In this document: piece by piece, positions 33,832 to 42,127 of the stretch | How positions within the stretch are numbered: the first letter of the stretch is position 1 | How the letters are laid out: the number at the start of each line of letters is the position of its first letter | Source of the DNA: VXYL01 sp963665195 | GTDB taxonomy: Bacteria > Pseudomonadota > Gammaproteobacteria > Pseudomonadales > Azotimanducaceae | Direction of reading: 5' to 3' | DNA: 64,000 nucleotides | Assembly: GCA_963665195.1 (NCBI GenBank) | Contig: OY762070.1 | Coordinates: 2,170,001-2,234,000, forward strand | The notes under the pieces: generated by a model | Databases searched by the model: none | What the model saw: only the letters and a program-made list of their open reading frames with translations | Told to the model about the DNA's origin: nothing | Translations under genes and position numbers: made by a program

Positions 33832-35112
33832 ATGAGCCGCCACCGAGCCATCGATCGCCGCACGTTCCTGCGCGCCACCGGCGTGGCGCTGGCGCTGCCG
33901 CTCTTGGAGACCATGCAGCCGGTATTCGCGAGCGCCAAGGAGGCGCCGCGGCGCATGGTGAATCTCTGCGCCACGCTCGGCTTGTACGCCGACTCGTGGT
34001 TCCCGAAAGGCACCGGCGCGGGCTACGAGGCGAGCGAGTACCTGTCGCTGATCGACGCGCACCGCTCGCGCTACACCCTGTTCTCCGGCCTCTGCCATCA
34101 GGAGCAGACCGGGCGCCAGGCGCATAACTCGGAGATCACCTGGCTCACCGCCGCCAAGCATCCGGGCCTCGACGGCTTCCAGAACACCATTTCCATCGAT
34201 CAGCTCGCGGCTGGCCACTTCGGCTACGTGACGCGCTTGCCGTCCATCGTCCTCGGCTCGCTGTCGCCGCAGAGCCAGTCGTACACGGAGAACGGCGTGA
34301 TGGTGCCCGCCGAGACCAGCCCGGCGAAACTCTTCGGCGACCTTTTCCTGCAGGGCGCCCCGGAAGACGTGCTGCGCGAGACCCGAAGCCTCGCCGACGG
34401 CGGCAGCATCCTCGATCGGCTGAAGTCCGAGACGGCATCCCTGCGTCGCCGCGCCAGCAATGCCGACCAGCGCACCCTCGATGCCTACTTCGAGGCGCTG
34501 CGCGCCGCCGAACGCGACCTCACCGAGGCGCAAGCCTGGCTCAACACGCCGAAGCCGACCGTGAGCGCCGAACCGCCCACCGACATCGACGACCCGACGG
34601 AGCTCATCGCCCGGGTGAAGCTGATGCTCGGCCTGATGCCGCTGATCCTGGAGACCGATTCGTCCCGCGTAGTCAGCCTGATGATGCAGGACCATGGCGT
34701 CGTGCCCAAGGTGGCGGGCGTCTCCGCCGACCAGCACAGCCTCTCGCACCACGGCCAGGACGAGACCAAGATCGTCCAGCTGCGCAAAGTGGAAACCGAG
34801 ATCGTGGCCCTCTTCGGCGAACTCCTGACCGCCCTCGATGGCCGTTCCGAAGGCGACGGCACGCTGCTCGACCACACCACGGTGCTGTTCGGCAGCAATC
34901 TCGGCAACGCCAACTCGCATGTGGCCGTGGACCTGCCGATCCTGGTCGCCGGCGGCGGCTATCCGCACGGCCAGCACCGCCTGATCGGCGGCAAGGGCAG
35001 CGCCAACAACGCGCCGCTCAGCAACCTGTTCGTGACGCTGCTGAACGGCGTGGGCGTGCCGACGGAGTCGTTCGGCCAGAGCACCGGGGCGCTCGCCTGG
35101 ACCCACGCCTGA
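33832..35112 (+). CDS. DUF1552 domain protein, Tat-exported partner of the DUF1592 protein
   Basis: A 426-residue protein with a twin-arginine signal (RRTFLRATGVALALPLLE) followed by the DUF1552 body: MVNLCATLGLYADSWFPKGTG, LSGLCHQEQTGR-type segment and LFGSNLGNANSHVAVDLPILVAGGG near the end. DUF1552 proteins are nearly always encoded beside DUF1592 proteins; they resemble the alkaline phosphatase/sulfatase superfamily DUF1501 group, but no catalytic role is established. Tat export implies folding with a cofactor or metal before secretion. The 2-bp gap indicates co-translation with the DUF1592 gene. Confidence 0.85.
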   Translation: MSRHRAIDRRTFLRATGVALALPLLETMQPVFASAKEAPRRMVNLCATLGLYADSWFPKGTGAGYEASEYLSLIDAHRSRYTLFSGLCHQEQTGRQAHNSEITWLTAAKHPGLDGFQNTISIDQLAAGHFGYVTRLPSIVLGSLSPQSQSYTENGVMVPAETSPAKLFGDLFLQGAPEDVLRETRSLADGGSILDRLKSETASLRRRASNADQRTLDAYFEALRAAERDLTEAQAWLNTPKPTVSAEPPTDIDDPTELIARVKLMLGLMPLILETDSSRVVSLMMQDHGVVPKVAGVSADQHSLSHHGQDETKIVQLRKVETEIVALFGELLTALDGRSEGDGTLLDHTTVLFGSNLGNANSHVAVDLPILVAGGGYPHGQHRLIGGKGSANNAPLSNLFVTLLNGVGVPTESFGQSTGALAWTHA

Positions 35113-35134
35113 GGCCGCGCAAGGTCCATAGCCG

Positions 35135-36289
35135 ATGACCGAGCCCCTGCCGGCCCGGCACCTGCCCGCTGGCGTTTGCGCGCGTTTCGTCCCGGACGTC
35201 AATGGCCTGCGCATGCATGTGCTCGAAGCCGGCGCCGCGGACGCGCCGGTCGTGCTGCTCCTGCATGGCTTCCCGGAGCTGGCGTACTCGTGGCGGCATG
35301 TGCTGCCGCGGCTGGCCGACGCGGGCTTCCGCGCCATCGCTCCGGATCTGCGCGGCTACGGCCGCACCACCGGTTGGGACGGCGCCTACGACGGCGATCT
35401 GGCCTCGTTCCGGCGCCTCAACATCGTTCGCGACATCCTCGGCCTGCTGGCCGCGCTCGAGGTTCGAACCGCGGCGGTCGTCGGCCACGACTTCGGCTCG
35501 CCCATGGCAGCCTGGTGCGCCCTGATCCGCCCGGACGTGTTCTCCGCCGTGGCCCTCATGAGCGCGCCCTTCCCAGGAGCGCCGAACTTCCCGCGCCGGG
35601 GCGATCCGGGATCGCTGGCCGACGCGCTGGCCGCGCTGCCGCGCCCGCGCAAGCACTACCAGCGCTACTATCAGACGCCGGAAGCGAACGACAACATGCT
35701 GCGCGCGCCGCTGGGCGTGCATGGCTTCCTGCGCGGCTACTACCACATGAAGAGCGCCGACTGGCCCGGCAACAGGCCAGTCCGCTTGGCCGCTCGAAAC
35801 GCCGCCGAGATGGCGCGAATGCCCACCTACTACATCATGGACCTCGCCGAGGGAATGGCCGAGACAGTGGCGCGGCACATGCCGTCCCCCGACGCCATCG
35901 CCGCCAACCGCTGGCTGCCCGATGGGGAACTCGCGGTCTATGCCGAGGAGTTCCAGCGCACCGGCTTCCAAGGCGGCTTGAACCATTACCGTTCGGGCGG
36001 CATCGGCCTCGCCGAGCAGGAACTCTTCGCCGGCCGCACCATCGACCAGCCGTCTGTATTCATCGCCGGCGAGAGCGACTGGGGCACGTACCAGAGCCCG
36101 GGCGCCCTAGAGCGCATGCGCGACGAAGTCTGCACGCACATGCGCGGCGTCCACTTGATTCCGGGCGCCGGACACTGGGTGCAGCAGGAGCAACCGGCGG
36201 CCACGGCGCAGTTGCTGGTCGAGTTCCTGCGCGACGCTTTACACTCTGGCCTGCCAAGCTCGGCCGACTCGCCGGAGGAATCGCCGTGA
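35135..36289 (+). CDS. Alpha/beta hydrolase, epoxide hydrolase type
   Basis: A 384-residue cytoplasmic hydrolase. HGFPELAYSW holds the oxyanion region, and GHDFGS (117-122) carries an Asp nucleophile (Asp119) in place of Ser, the mark of epoxide hydrolases and haloalkane dehalogenases. The HGFPE loop and the cap-domain Tyr residues (KHYQRYYQTPE and YYHMKSADWPGN) favour epoxide hydrolase. The catalytic His is in IPGAGHWVQQE. It would open an epoxide to a diol. Its TGA overlaps the GTG of the LLM flavin enzyme, so a monooxygenase/epoxide-opening sequence is plausible. Confidence 0.8.
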   Translation: MTEPLPARHLPAGVCARFVPDVNGLRMHVLEAGAADAPVVLLLHGFPELAYSWRHVLPRLADAGFRAIAPDLRGYGRTTGWDGAYDGDLASFRRLNIVRDILGLLAALEVRTAAVVGHDFGSPMAAWCALIRPDVFSAVALMSAPFPGAPNFPRRGDPGSLADALAALPRPRKHYQRYYQTPEANDNMLRAPLGVHGFLRGYYHMKSADWPGNRPVRLAARNAAEMARMPTYYIMDLAEGMAETVARHMPSPDAIAANRWLPDGELAVYAEEFQRTGFQGGLNHYRSGGIGLAEQELFAGRTIDQPSVFIAGESDWGTYQSPGALERMRDEVCTHMRGVHLIPGAGHWVQQEQPAATAQLLVEFLRDALHSGLPSSADSPEESP

Positions 36290-37290
36290 TCCCGCGCAAA
36301 CGCATTGCCCTGACGCTGCCGATGGGCCCGGACATCCAAGACTCCATCACGCTGGTGCAGTGGGCCGAGGCCCAGGGGAATATCGACGACGTCTGGTTCA
36401 GCGACGCCATGGCGCCCGACAGCCTGACGATGGTGGCCGCCGTCGCCCCCTACGCGCAGCGCATGAGGGTGGGCGTCGCGGTGACGCCGGTCTACACCCG
36501 CACGCCCGCCGTGTTCGCGGCCACCGCCACCGTCTTGGCGCAGCTCCTGCCGGGCCGGTTCGTGCTCGGCCTCGGCTCTTCCAGCGAGACGATCATGGAG
36601 CGCTTCAACGGCATCAAGCTGACGAAGCCGCTCACCCGCGTCAAGGAGACGGCGATCATCGTCCGCTCCATGCTGGCCGGGGAGAAGTCGGATTTCGCGC
36701 TCAGCACGCTGTCGAGTCGCGGCTATCGCCAGGAGGCGCTGCCGGAGCCGCCACCGATCTATCTGGCGGCGCTGCGCCCGAAGATGATCGAGATGGCCGC
36801 CGAGTACGGCGACGGCGTGGTGTTCAACCTGTGGCCGAAGAAAGCCCTGCCGCGCATGATGGAGCACTTGGCGGCTGGCGCGAAGCGGGCCGGCAAGCGC
36901 GTCGAGGAGATCGAGATCGTCAACCGCTTCCTGTGCATGGTGACGGACGACGTGGAAGCCGCGCGCGCCCAGTTCCGCCTGCACTACACGCCGTACTACG
37001 CCAACCCGGTCTACAACGACTTCCTGAAGTGGGCCGGCTACAAGGACGAAGCCGAGGGCGTGCTGGCCGGCTGGGCGGCGCGGGACCGCGAACTCTCCAC
37101 CGGCTCGCTCACCGACGAGATCATCGACAGCGTGGCCATCATCGGCAGCGCGAGGGAAGTCCACGACCGCATTCGGGGATACGCCGACGCCGGCATCCAC
37201 ACCAGCATCGTCTCCCCCATCGGCCCCATCCCGATGGCCGAGGCCATGCCCACCTTCGAGGCATTCGGCGGCGGCAGATTCCATTTCTGA
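36286..37290 (+). CDS. LLM class flavin-dependent oxidoreductase
   Basis: A 334-residue luciferase-like monooxygenase-fold protein. It shows a TIM-barrel start (RIALTLPMGPDIQDSITLVQWAE), SDAMAPDSLTMVAAVA, RMRVGVAVTPVYTRTPAVFAAT, LLPGRFVLGLGSSSETIMERFNG and the flavin-phosphate segment IYLAALRPKMIEMAAEYGDG. Such enzymes use FMN or F420; the cofactor is not decided here. GTG (36286) overlaps the hydrolase stop and has GGAGGAA 5 bp upstream. Probable partner of the hydrolase in breakdown of an unsaturated or cyclic compound. Confidence 0.85.
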   Translation: MIPRKRIALTLPMGPDIQDSITLVQWAEAQGNIDDVWFSDAMAPDSLTMVAAVAPYAQRMRVGVAVTPVYTRTPAVFAATATVLAQLLPGRFVLGLGSSSETIMERFNGIKLTKPLTRVKETAIIVRSMLAGEKSDFALSTLSSRGYRQEALPEPPPIYLAALRPKMIEMAAEYGDGVVFNLWPKKALPRMMEHLAAGAKRAGKRVEEIEIVNRFLCMVTDDVEAARAQFRLHYTPYYANPVYNDFLKWAGYKDEAEGVLAGWAARDRELSTGSLTDEIIDSVAIIGSAREVHDRIRGYADAGIHTSIVSPIGPIPMAEAMPTFEAFGGGRFHF

Positions 37291-37318
37291 ACGCCCAGGC
37301 GACGCCTGGTCGCCCGGC

Positions 37319-38910
37319 ATGGCCACCATCATCTGCCGCAGCCTGACCTTCGGCTACGCCGGCACCGAAGGGAACGTATTCGAGGACTTGGACCTCGCCA
37401 TCGACACGCAGTGGCGCTCGGCGTTGGTGGGCCGCAACGGCCGCGGCAAGACGACGCTGCTGCGGCTCATCCACGGCGAACTCGTCCCGGACCGGGGCGC
37501 CGTCGAGCGCGGCGGGCCGACAGCCTACTTCCCGCGCCCGGTGGCCGCGCCCGGCGAACAGGTGCGCGATGTCGTCAAGGATGCCGTGGCGCCGTTCCGC
37601 CGCTGGGAGGGCGAGATGGATATGCTGCTCGCCGCCGGCGGGGACGACGCGCTGGCTCGCTACGGCCAGCTCCTCGAGACGTACCAGGATGCAGGCGGCT
37701 ATGCCGTCGAGGGGCGGATCGAGGCCGAGCTCGCGGCACTCGGCATCGATGAACGCTATTGGCAGCGGGCGTTTTCGAGCCTCTCCGGCGGCGAGCAGAC
37801 GCGCTGCCTGCTGGCGAGCCTGTTCGTCTCCGGGGCTGCTGGCCCGCCGGCGTTCGCGCTGATCGACGAACCGACCAACCATCTCGACGGCGCCGGCCGA
37901 CGCCTGCTGGCGGACTACCTGCATGCCAAGAGCGGCTTCCTGCTGGTCTCCCATGACCGGGCCTTTCTCGATGCCTGCTGCGACCATGTGGTCGCGCTGA
38001 ACCCGGACACGGTGGAGGTGGAACGTGCGTCGTTCTCGGCCTGGCGTGTGCGTTTCCACGAGCGTCTGGCCAGACAGCGAGCCGACAATGCCGCGCTCAA
38101 GCGGGAGATCGCGAGACTCGATCAGGTCGCTACAGACCGTCGCGCGGTGCCCACAAGCGCGAGAGCGACAAGGCTGCGCACACCGACAAGGGCTTCATCT
38201 CGGCGCGTGCCAAGCGGCAGATGCGCCGGGCGCTGGCCGCCGAACGGCGCGCCGACAATGCCGCCGAGGAGCGCCGCCGGACGCTGGCCGATGTCGAGAA
38301 GGAGCGCCGGCTGAAGCTCCGGGGTACGGTCCGGGGTGCCGGGCCGCTCGTCGTGGCGAACGGCCTCTCGCTCTGGCGCGGCGACAGCGCCATCTTCGCG
38401 GATATCTCCTTCACTGTCGCGCCCGGCGATCAGGTGGCTGTGGTCGGGCCGAACGGCTGCGGCAAGACGAGCCTGCTCGACCAGATCGAATGCGCGCCGC
38501 ATCGCCACGCCGGCACTCTCGGGAGGCCCGCCCACATCGCCGTGGCGCGGACCCACCAGCACCCGGAGTGGAGTTCGGGACTGCTGCGCGAACGGCTGCA
38601 GGATGCGGGCCTAGAAGAACCTCGCTTTCGTCAGATCATGGCCGCCCTCGGCGTCCACGGGCGGGTCCTCGACGGCCGCATCGAGGACTTCAGCCACGGC
38701 CAGCGCAAGAAGATCGACTTGGCGCGGTCCTTCCTGTCCGAAGCCGATCTGCTGCTCTGGGACGAGCCGTTGAACTTCATCGATATCGATGCCCGCGAAC
38801 GGATCGAGGACGTGCTGCTCGCGGATCGGCCGACCGTGGTATTCGTCGAGCACGACGCCGCGTTCGTCGAGCGCGTCGCAACGCAGGTGATCCGCCTCGG
38901 CGGGGCCTAG
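37319..38910 (+). pseudogene. ABC-F family ATPase broken by a one-base frameshift
   Basis: Two halves of one ABC-F protein lie in different frames. The first (37319 to about 38145) has Walker A GRNGRGKTT, LSGGEQTR and LIDEPTNHLD. The second (about 38150-38910) has GPNGCGKTS, FSHGQRKKIDLARS and WDEPLNFIDIDARERIEDVL. The frames join in the inter-domain linker around 38140-38150, where adding one base would restore AHKRESDKAAHTDKGFISARAKRQM. Both halves are 902 bp apart in phase, that is one base short. The WDEPLNFID form and short linker resemble the ribosome-protection (Lsa/Vga-like) branch rather than EttA/Uup. It may be a true pseudogene, a programmed shift or a sequencing error. There is no membrane domain. 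Confidence 0.8.
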
Positions 38911-38914
38911 GCGA

Positions 38915-40048
38915 TCAGGGCGCTCGTACCCGGCGCGGCGCCGGCGGTTCCACATCGTTCAGCCGCCAGTTGAGGTAGTGGCCGAAGTCCGCGACGACCC
39001 GCTCGACGGGCAGCAGCGTACCCGGGGCGAAGTCGCCGCCGATGCCGCGCTGGACGCGTTCGCAGATCGCCTTGTCCTCCGGGAGGAAGTCCGGGCGCCC
39101 GTAACCCAAGCCAAGAGCGCTCGCGACCTGCATGGCGAACGTGCTGACCGCGCGCTGCCAACCCGGACGTTCCAGCGCGGGGCGCACGGGGTAGGCGCCG
39201 CCCGTGCGGACGGTGCAGCGCTGCGCTCCGGCGGGAGAGACCGCGAGCCAGACGAAGCTGCCGCGGCTGATGACGCCGACGAAGCCCGGCGGCAGGCTGA
39301 TCAGCAGGTAGTCGTCGTCGCCCTTGCTCGCGCCGCCGGTTGCGGTGGCCCGGGCGGAGCCGGCGACGTAGTAGGCGCGGCTGGTCGGTGCGTACGGTTC
39401 GAGCGTCTCGGGATGCACCTTGAACAGGTGGTAGCTCTCCATCGCGTTCATGATCGCCACCTTCCAGTTGCACTCCCACAGCTCCTTCGTCTCGAAGTCC
39501 ACCGCATGGCGGAGTCCTCCGATGCCGCGCGCCGCAACGTAGAGCTCGATGGCCGCGAAGCGCGTCGCCAAAGGCTCGACGCCGTGCTTCAGGCTCACGA
39601 ACACGAGGCCGTGCCAAGACTCCACCCGGTACCGGGGAAGGCAGTGGGAAGCGCGGTCGAGATCGCTGCGCCCGGCATGCGGCACGCCGATGAGGCGGCC
39701 GGCGTCGTCGTAGGTCCACGCGTGGTACGGACATTGGATGCGGGCGCCGTTCGCGCGTTCCTCCACGAGCAGCGTACCCCGGTGGGCGCACAGGTTCGAC
39801 AGCGCCGCGAGATCCCCGCACTGGTTGCGCAGCAGCAGCACGGGTTGATCGCCAACGAGGATGGGAAGCTGGTCGCCGGGCGCGGCAAGCGCGTCTTCGG
39901 TGGCGGCGAACACCCAGTCGCCGTGCCAGATGCTGGCCTTCTCGGCCGTCAGCCACGCCGGGTCGCGGTATGCCGCCGCAGGCAGGGCGCGGGTGGGGTC
40001 GAAGCTGTGCGGCGCTGGCTCGATGGCTGCAGCCTCTCTCTCGTTCAA
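38915..40048 (-). CDS. Rieske-type aromatic-ring-hydroxylating oxygenase, alpha subunit
   Basis: A 377-residue oxygenase. The Rieske [2Fe-2S] ligands are CAHRG and CPYHAW, separated by the usual 17 or so residues (about 87-110). The mononuclear iron site is seen in the NAMESYHLFKVHPETL helix. Length and order match the single-component alpha-subunit (RHO) family used on aromatic acids, quaternary amines and sterols. No beta subunit, ferredoxin or reductase is adjacent, though an FNR-like gene lies at 59.7 kb. It converges with the ABC-F pseudogene (4 bp apart). Substrate unknown; choline- or carnitine-type substrates are possible for this length class. Confidence 0.85.
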   Translation of the reverse strand: MNEREAAAIEPAPHSFDPTRALPAAAYRDPAWLTAEKASIWHGDWVFAATEDALAAPGDQLPILVGDQPVLLLRNQCGDLAALSNLCAHRGTLLVEERANGARIQCPYHAWTYDDAGRLIGVPHAGRSDLDRASHCLPRYRVESWHGLVFVSLKHGVEPLATRFAAIELYVAARGIGGLRHAVDFETKELWECNWKVAIMNAMESYHLFKVHPETLEPYAPTSRAYYVAGSARATATGGASKGDDDYLLISLPPGFVGVISRGSFVWLAVSPAGAQRCTVRTGGAYPVRPALERPGWQRAVSTFAMQVASALGLGYGRPDFLPEDKAICERVQRGIGGDFAPGTLLPVERVVADFGHYLNWRLNDVEPPAPRRVRAP

Positions 40049-40358
40049 CGCGCGTCCGATGCGCCAGCCTCAGGTCCAAGCGATGCCGTCCAGTTGTGGC
40101 GCGCCATCGCGCATTGCGGTCGGCCGCGACCGTCCAGTTCCGCCCGGCGTCACCCGCAGTCTACGGATAGTGCCGCCTCACGGGCCGAGCGTATACGAGA
40201 TCGATTTACGCCGCGGCGGTGTCGAAGAAGGAAGAGCTGCGGCGAGTAGTCCGCCGTCGCGTCGGCGTCCAGCGTTGCAGTGCGCCTTCGGAGGTCGGCG
40301 GCCAGCCGCGGCGCGGACTTCGCGCAGGGCGGATTCGTCCTGCCGCCAGGGCGCGATC
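40049..40358. other. Divergent intergenic region, no gene supported
   Basis: 310 bp between the Rieske oxygenase and TauD-like genes. GC-rich open frames cross it on both strands without homology or ribosome binding sites. Any divergent promoters here are not distinct by eye. Confidence 0.5.
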
Positions 40359-41294
40359 ATGGCAGAATCGCCGCTTCGCGTTCGCGGCGTCGGAGCGAGT
40401 TTGCGGATCGAACATAGCGGTGCGACGCTCGGGGCCACGGTCACGGGCGTGCGCCTCAATGCGCTGGACGATGGCCAGTGGCGAGCCATCGAGGATGCCT
40501 TCCACGAGCGAGCCGTGCTGGTATTCCCCGGCGCGAATCTCACCGAGCCGGAGCACATCGCCTTCAGCCGCCTCTTCGGGGCGCTGGAGCGGACGCTGTC
40601 GCAACGCGCGCGGCGGCCTGAGATCTCGCTGCTTTCCAACGTCGCCAGGGACGGCCGGGTCGCGGCCCCGGACGACGCCCTGGGACTGTTCCTCAAGGGC
40701 AACCGCTATTGGCACTCGGATTCGTCGTTCAAGAAGGTCGCCGCCAAGGCCTCGCTGCTGCGCGCCGTGGCGGTGCCCAAGACGGGCGGCGATACCGAGT
40801 GGGCGGATATGCGAGCCGCCTGGGACGCGCTCGACGCCGCCACGCGGCGACCGCTCCTGGGCCTCACCGCCGAGCATTCCTACGCGTACTCGCAAGGCAA
40901 GGTGGGCGGCATCGCCCTCCTGACCGCGGCCGAGCGCGAGGCGCTGCCGCCGGCTTCGCATCCACTCGTGCGCACGCATCCGGCCACCGGCCGCAAGAGC
41001 CTTTATCTCGGCAGACATATCGCCCGCATCCATGGCATGGACGATGCCGAAGCGCAGGCGCTGCTCGCGACGCTTACAGAAGATGCCTGCCAGCCGCCGC
41101 GCCTGTTCCGCCACCGCTGGCAGGCGGGCGACTTGGTGGCTTGGGACAATCGCTGCGTGCTGCACCGCGGCCATCCGTGGCCGCAGGGCGAGCCGCGCGT
41201 CATGAAGCGCACTACCGTGGCGGGCGAGGGCGAGAACCCATGGGCGCTTGCAGAGGAACCGCGAAACGCCGTGCGCGAGGCGGCCCATGCTTAG
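40359..41294 (+). CDS. TauD/TfdA family Fe(II)/2-oxoglutarate dioxygenase
   Basis: A 311-residue oxygenase of the taurine/2,4-D dioxygenase fold. The iron ligands are His119 and Asp121 (RYWHSDSSF) and the distal His in NRCVLHRGHPW, with the Arg of EPRVMKRTTV binding 2-oxoglutarate. The DGQWRAIEDAFHERAVLVFPGANLT region in the first 60 residues is typical. It would hydroxylate next to a sulfonate, ether or carboxylate, but the substrate is not evident. The stop overlaps the next PhyH gene by 8 bp, and an MFS gene follows, giving a three-gene operon. Confidence 0.88.
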   Translation: MAESPLRVRGVGASLRIEHSGATLGATVTGVRLNALDDGQWRAIEDAFHERAVLVFPGANLTEPEHIAFSRLFGALERTLSQRARRPEISLLSNVARDGRVAAPDDALGLFLKGNRYWHSDSSFKKVAAKASLLRAVAVPKTGGDTEWADMRAAWDALDAATRRPLLGLTAEHSYAYSQGKVGGIALLTAAEREALPPASHPLVRTHPATGRKSLYLGRHIARIHGMDDAEAQALLATLTEDACQPPRLFRHRWQAGDLVAWDNRCVLHRGHPWPQGEPRVMKRTTVAGEGENPWALAEEPRNAVREAAHA

Positions 41295-42123
41295 CCGCGT
41301 CGGCGGCTATCTGCGCCCACGCGAGGCGCCGGCGCCCGACGCCAGCGAGCAGTTGGAGCGCGACGGCTACGCCGTCATGCGCGGCGTGCTCGAGGCCCCG
41401 GAGCTCACCGAGATCCACGATGCGATTTCGGCAATCTACGCCGAGCGGCCGTCGGACGGCCGGGCGCGGGTGCAGGACGACGACTTCCGCTACGAGATGT
41501 TCAACAAGTCGCCGCAGGTTCAGCGCCTGGTGGCGAGCCGCGCCATTCTGGACGTGATCGAGCCGCTCATCGGCGAGGACTGCCACATCATCGCCAACAC
41601 CTGCTGGCGCAACCCGGCGGGCACCGAGCACCGCCACGGCGGCGGCGGCTGGCACATCGATGCCGGCCCGCACATCCCGCGCCCGCCGGACGTCCCTTGG
41701 CCGGAGGCGGTTCCGTATCCCGTATTCGCCATCGGCGTACACATCTTCCTGGTGGACTGCCCCATCGAGTGCGGTCCGACCGCGGTGATTCCCGGCAGCC
41801 ACCGGTCCGGCCAGCCGCCGCCCGCGGAGCGGCGCATGGACGAGACGCTCACCTGCGGCGGCGTCGCCGCACTGCCGCTGACGGCTGCCGCGGGGGACGT
41901 GGCGCTCTTCGTCTCCGACGTTTGGCACCGACGGCTGCCGGCACGGACCGGCGACTTCGGCCGCTTCTTCCTGCAAGTCCACTACGCCCGGCGCGACATC
42001 GCGCAGCGCATCAAGACGACGAGCCTGGTCAACCACTTGGACGACGCGGCCCGGGCGCGCATCGGCTCCAAGCGCGAGGCGCGGCTGCTCGGTCTGCATC
42101 CGCCCGGCTTCTACGACGGCTGA
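41287..42123 (+). CDS. Phytanoyl-CoA dioxygenase family protein
   Basis: A 278-residue PhyH oxygenase. After a short head, LERDGYAVMRGVLEAPELTEI begins the core; metal ligands are His and Asp in GGGWHIDAGPHIPR and the distal His in DVWHRRLPARTGDFGRFFL, followed by an Arg at the 2-oxoglutarate position. The start is ATG 41287, overlapping the TauD stop by 8 bp; upstream in-frame ATG 41248 would intrude 47 bp into that gene. Two different Fe(II)/2-oxoglutarate oxygenases made from one message suggest successive hydroxylations of one molecule, which the MFS protein 4 bp downstream could import or export. Confidence 0.83.
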   Translation: MLSRVGGYLRPREAPAPDASEQLERDGYAVMRGVLEAPELTEIHDAISAIYAERPSDGRARVQDDDFRYEMFNKSPQVQRLVASRAILDVIEPLIGEDCHIIANTCWRNPAGTEHRHGGGGWHIDAGPHIPRPPDVPWPEAVPYPVFAIGVHIFLVDCPIECGPTAVIPGSHRSGQPPPAERRMDETLTCGGVAALPLTAAAGDVALFVSDVWHRRLPARTGDFGRFFLQVHYARRDIAQRIKTTSLVNHLDDAARARIGSKREARLLGLHPPGFYDG

Positions 42124-42127
42124 GCGC

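Noticed and set aside
33826..35337. 503-codon frame antisense to the DUF1552 gene
   Set aside because: Composition of a shadow frame; the plus-strand gene has a Tat signal and family motifs throughout.
38130..38160. Programmed frameshift in the ABC-F gene
   Set aside because: No slippery heptamer or strong downstream hairpin is seen by eye, and ABC-F genes are not known to use one. A mutation or sequence error is more likely.
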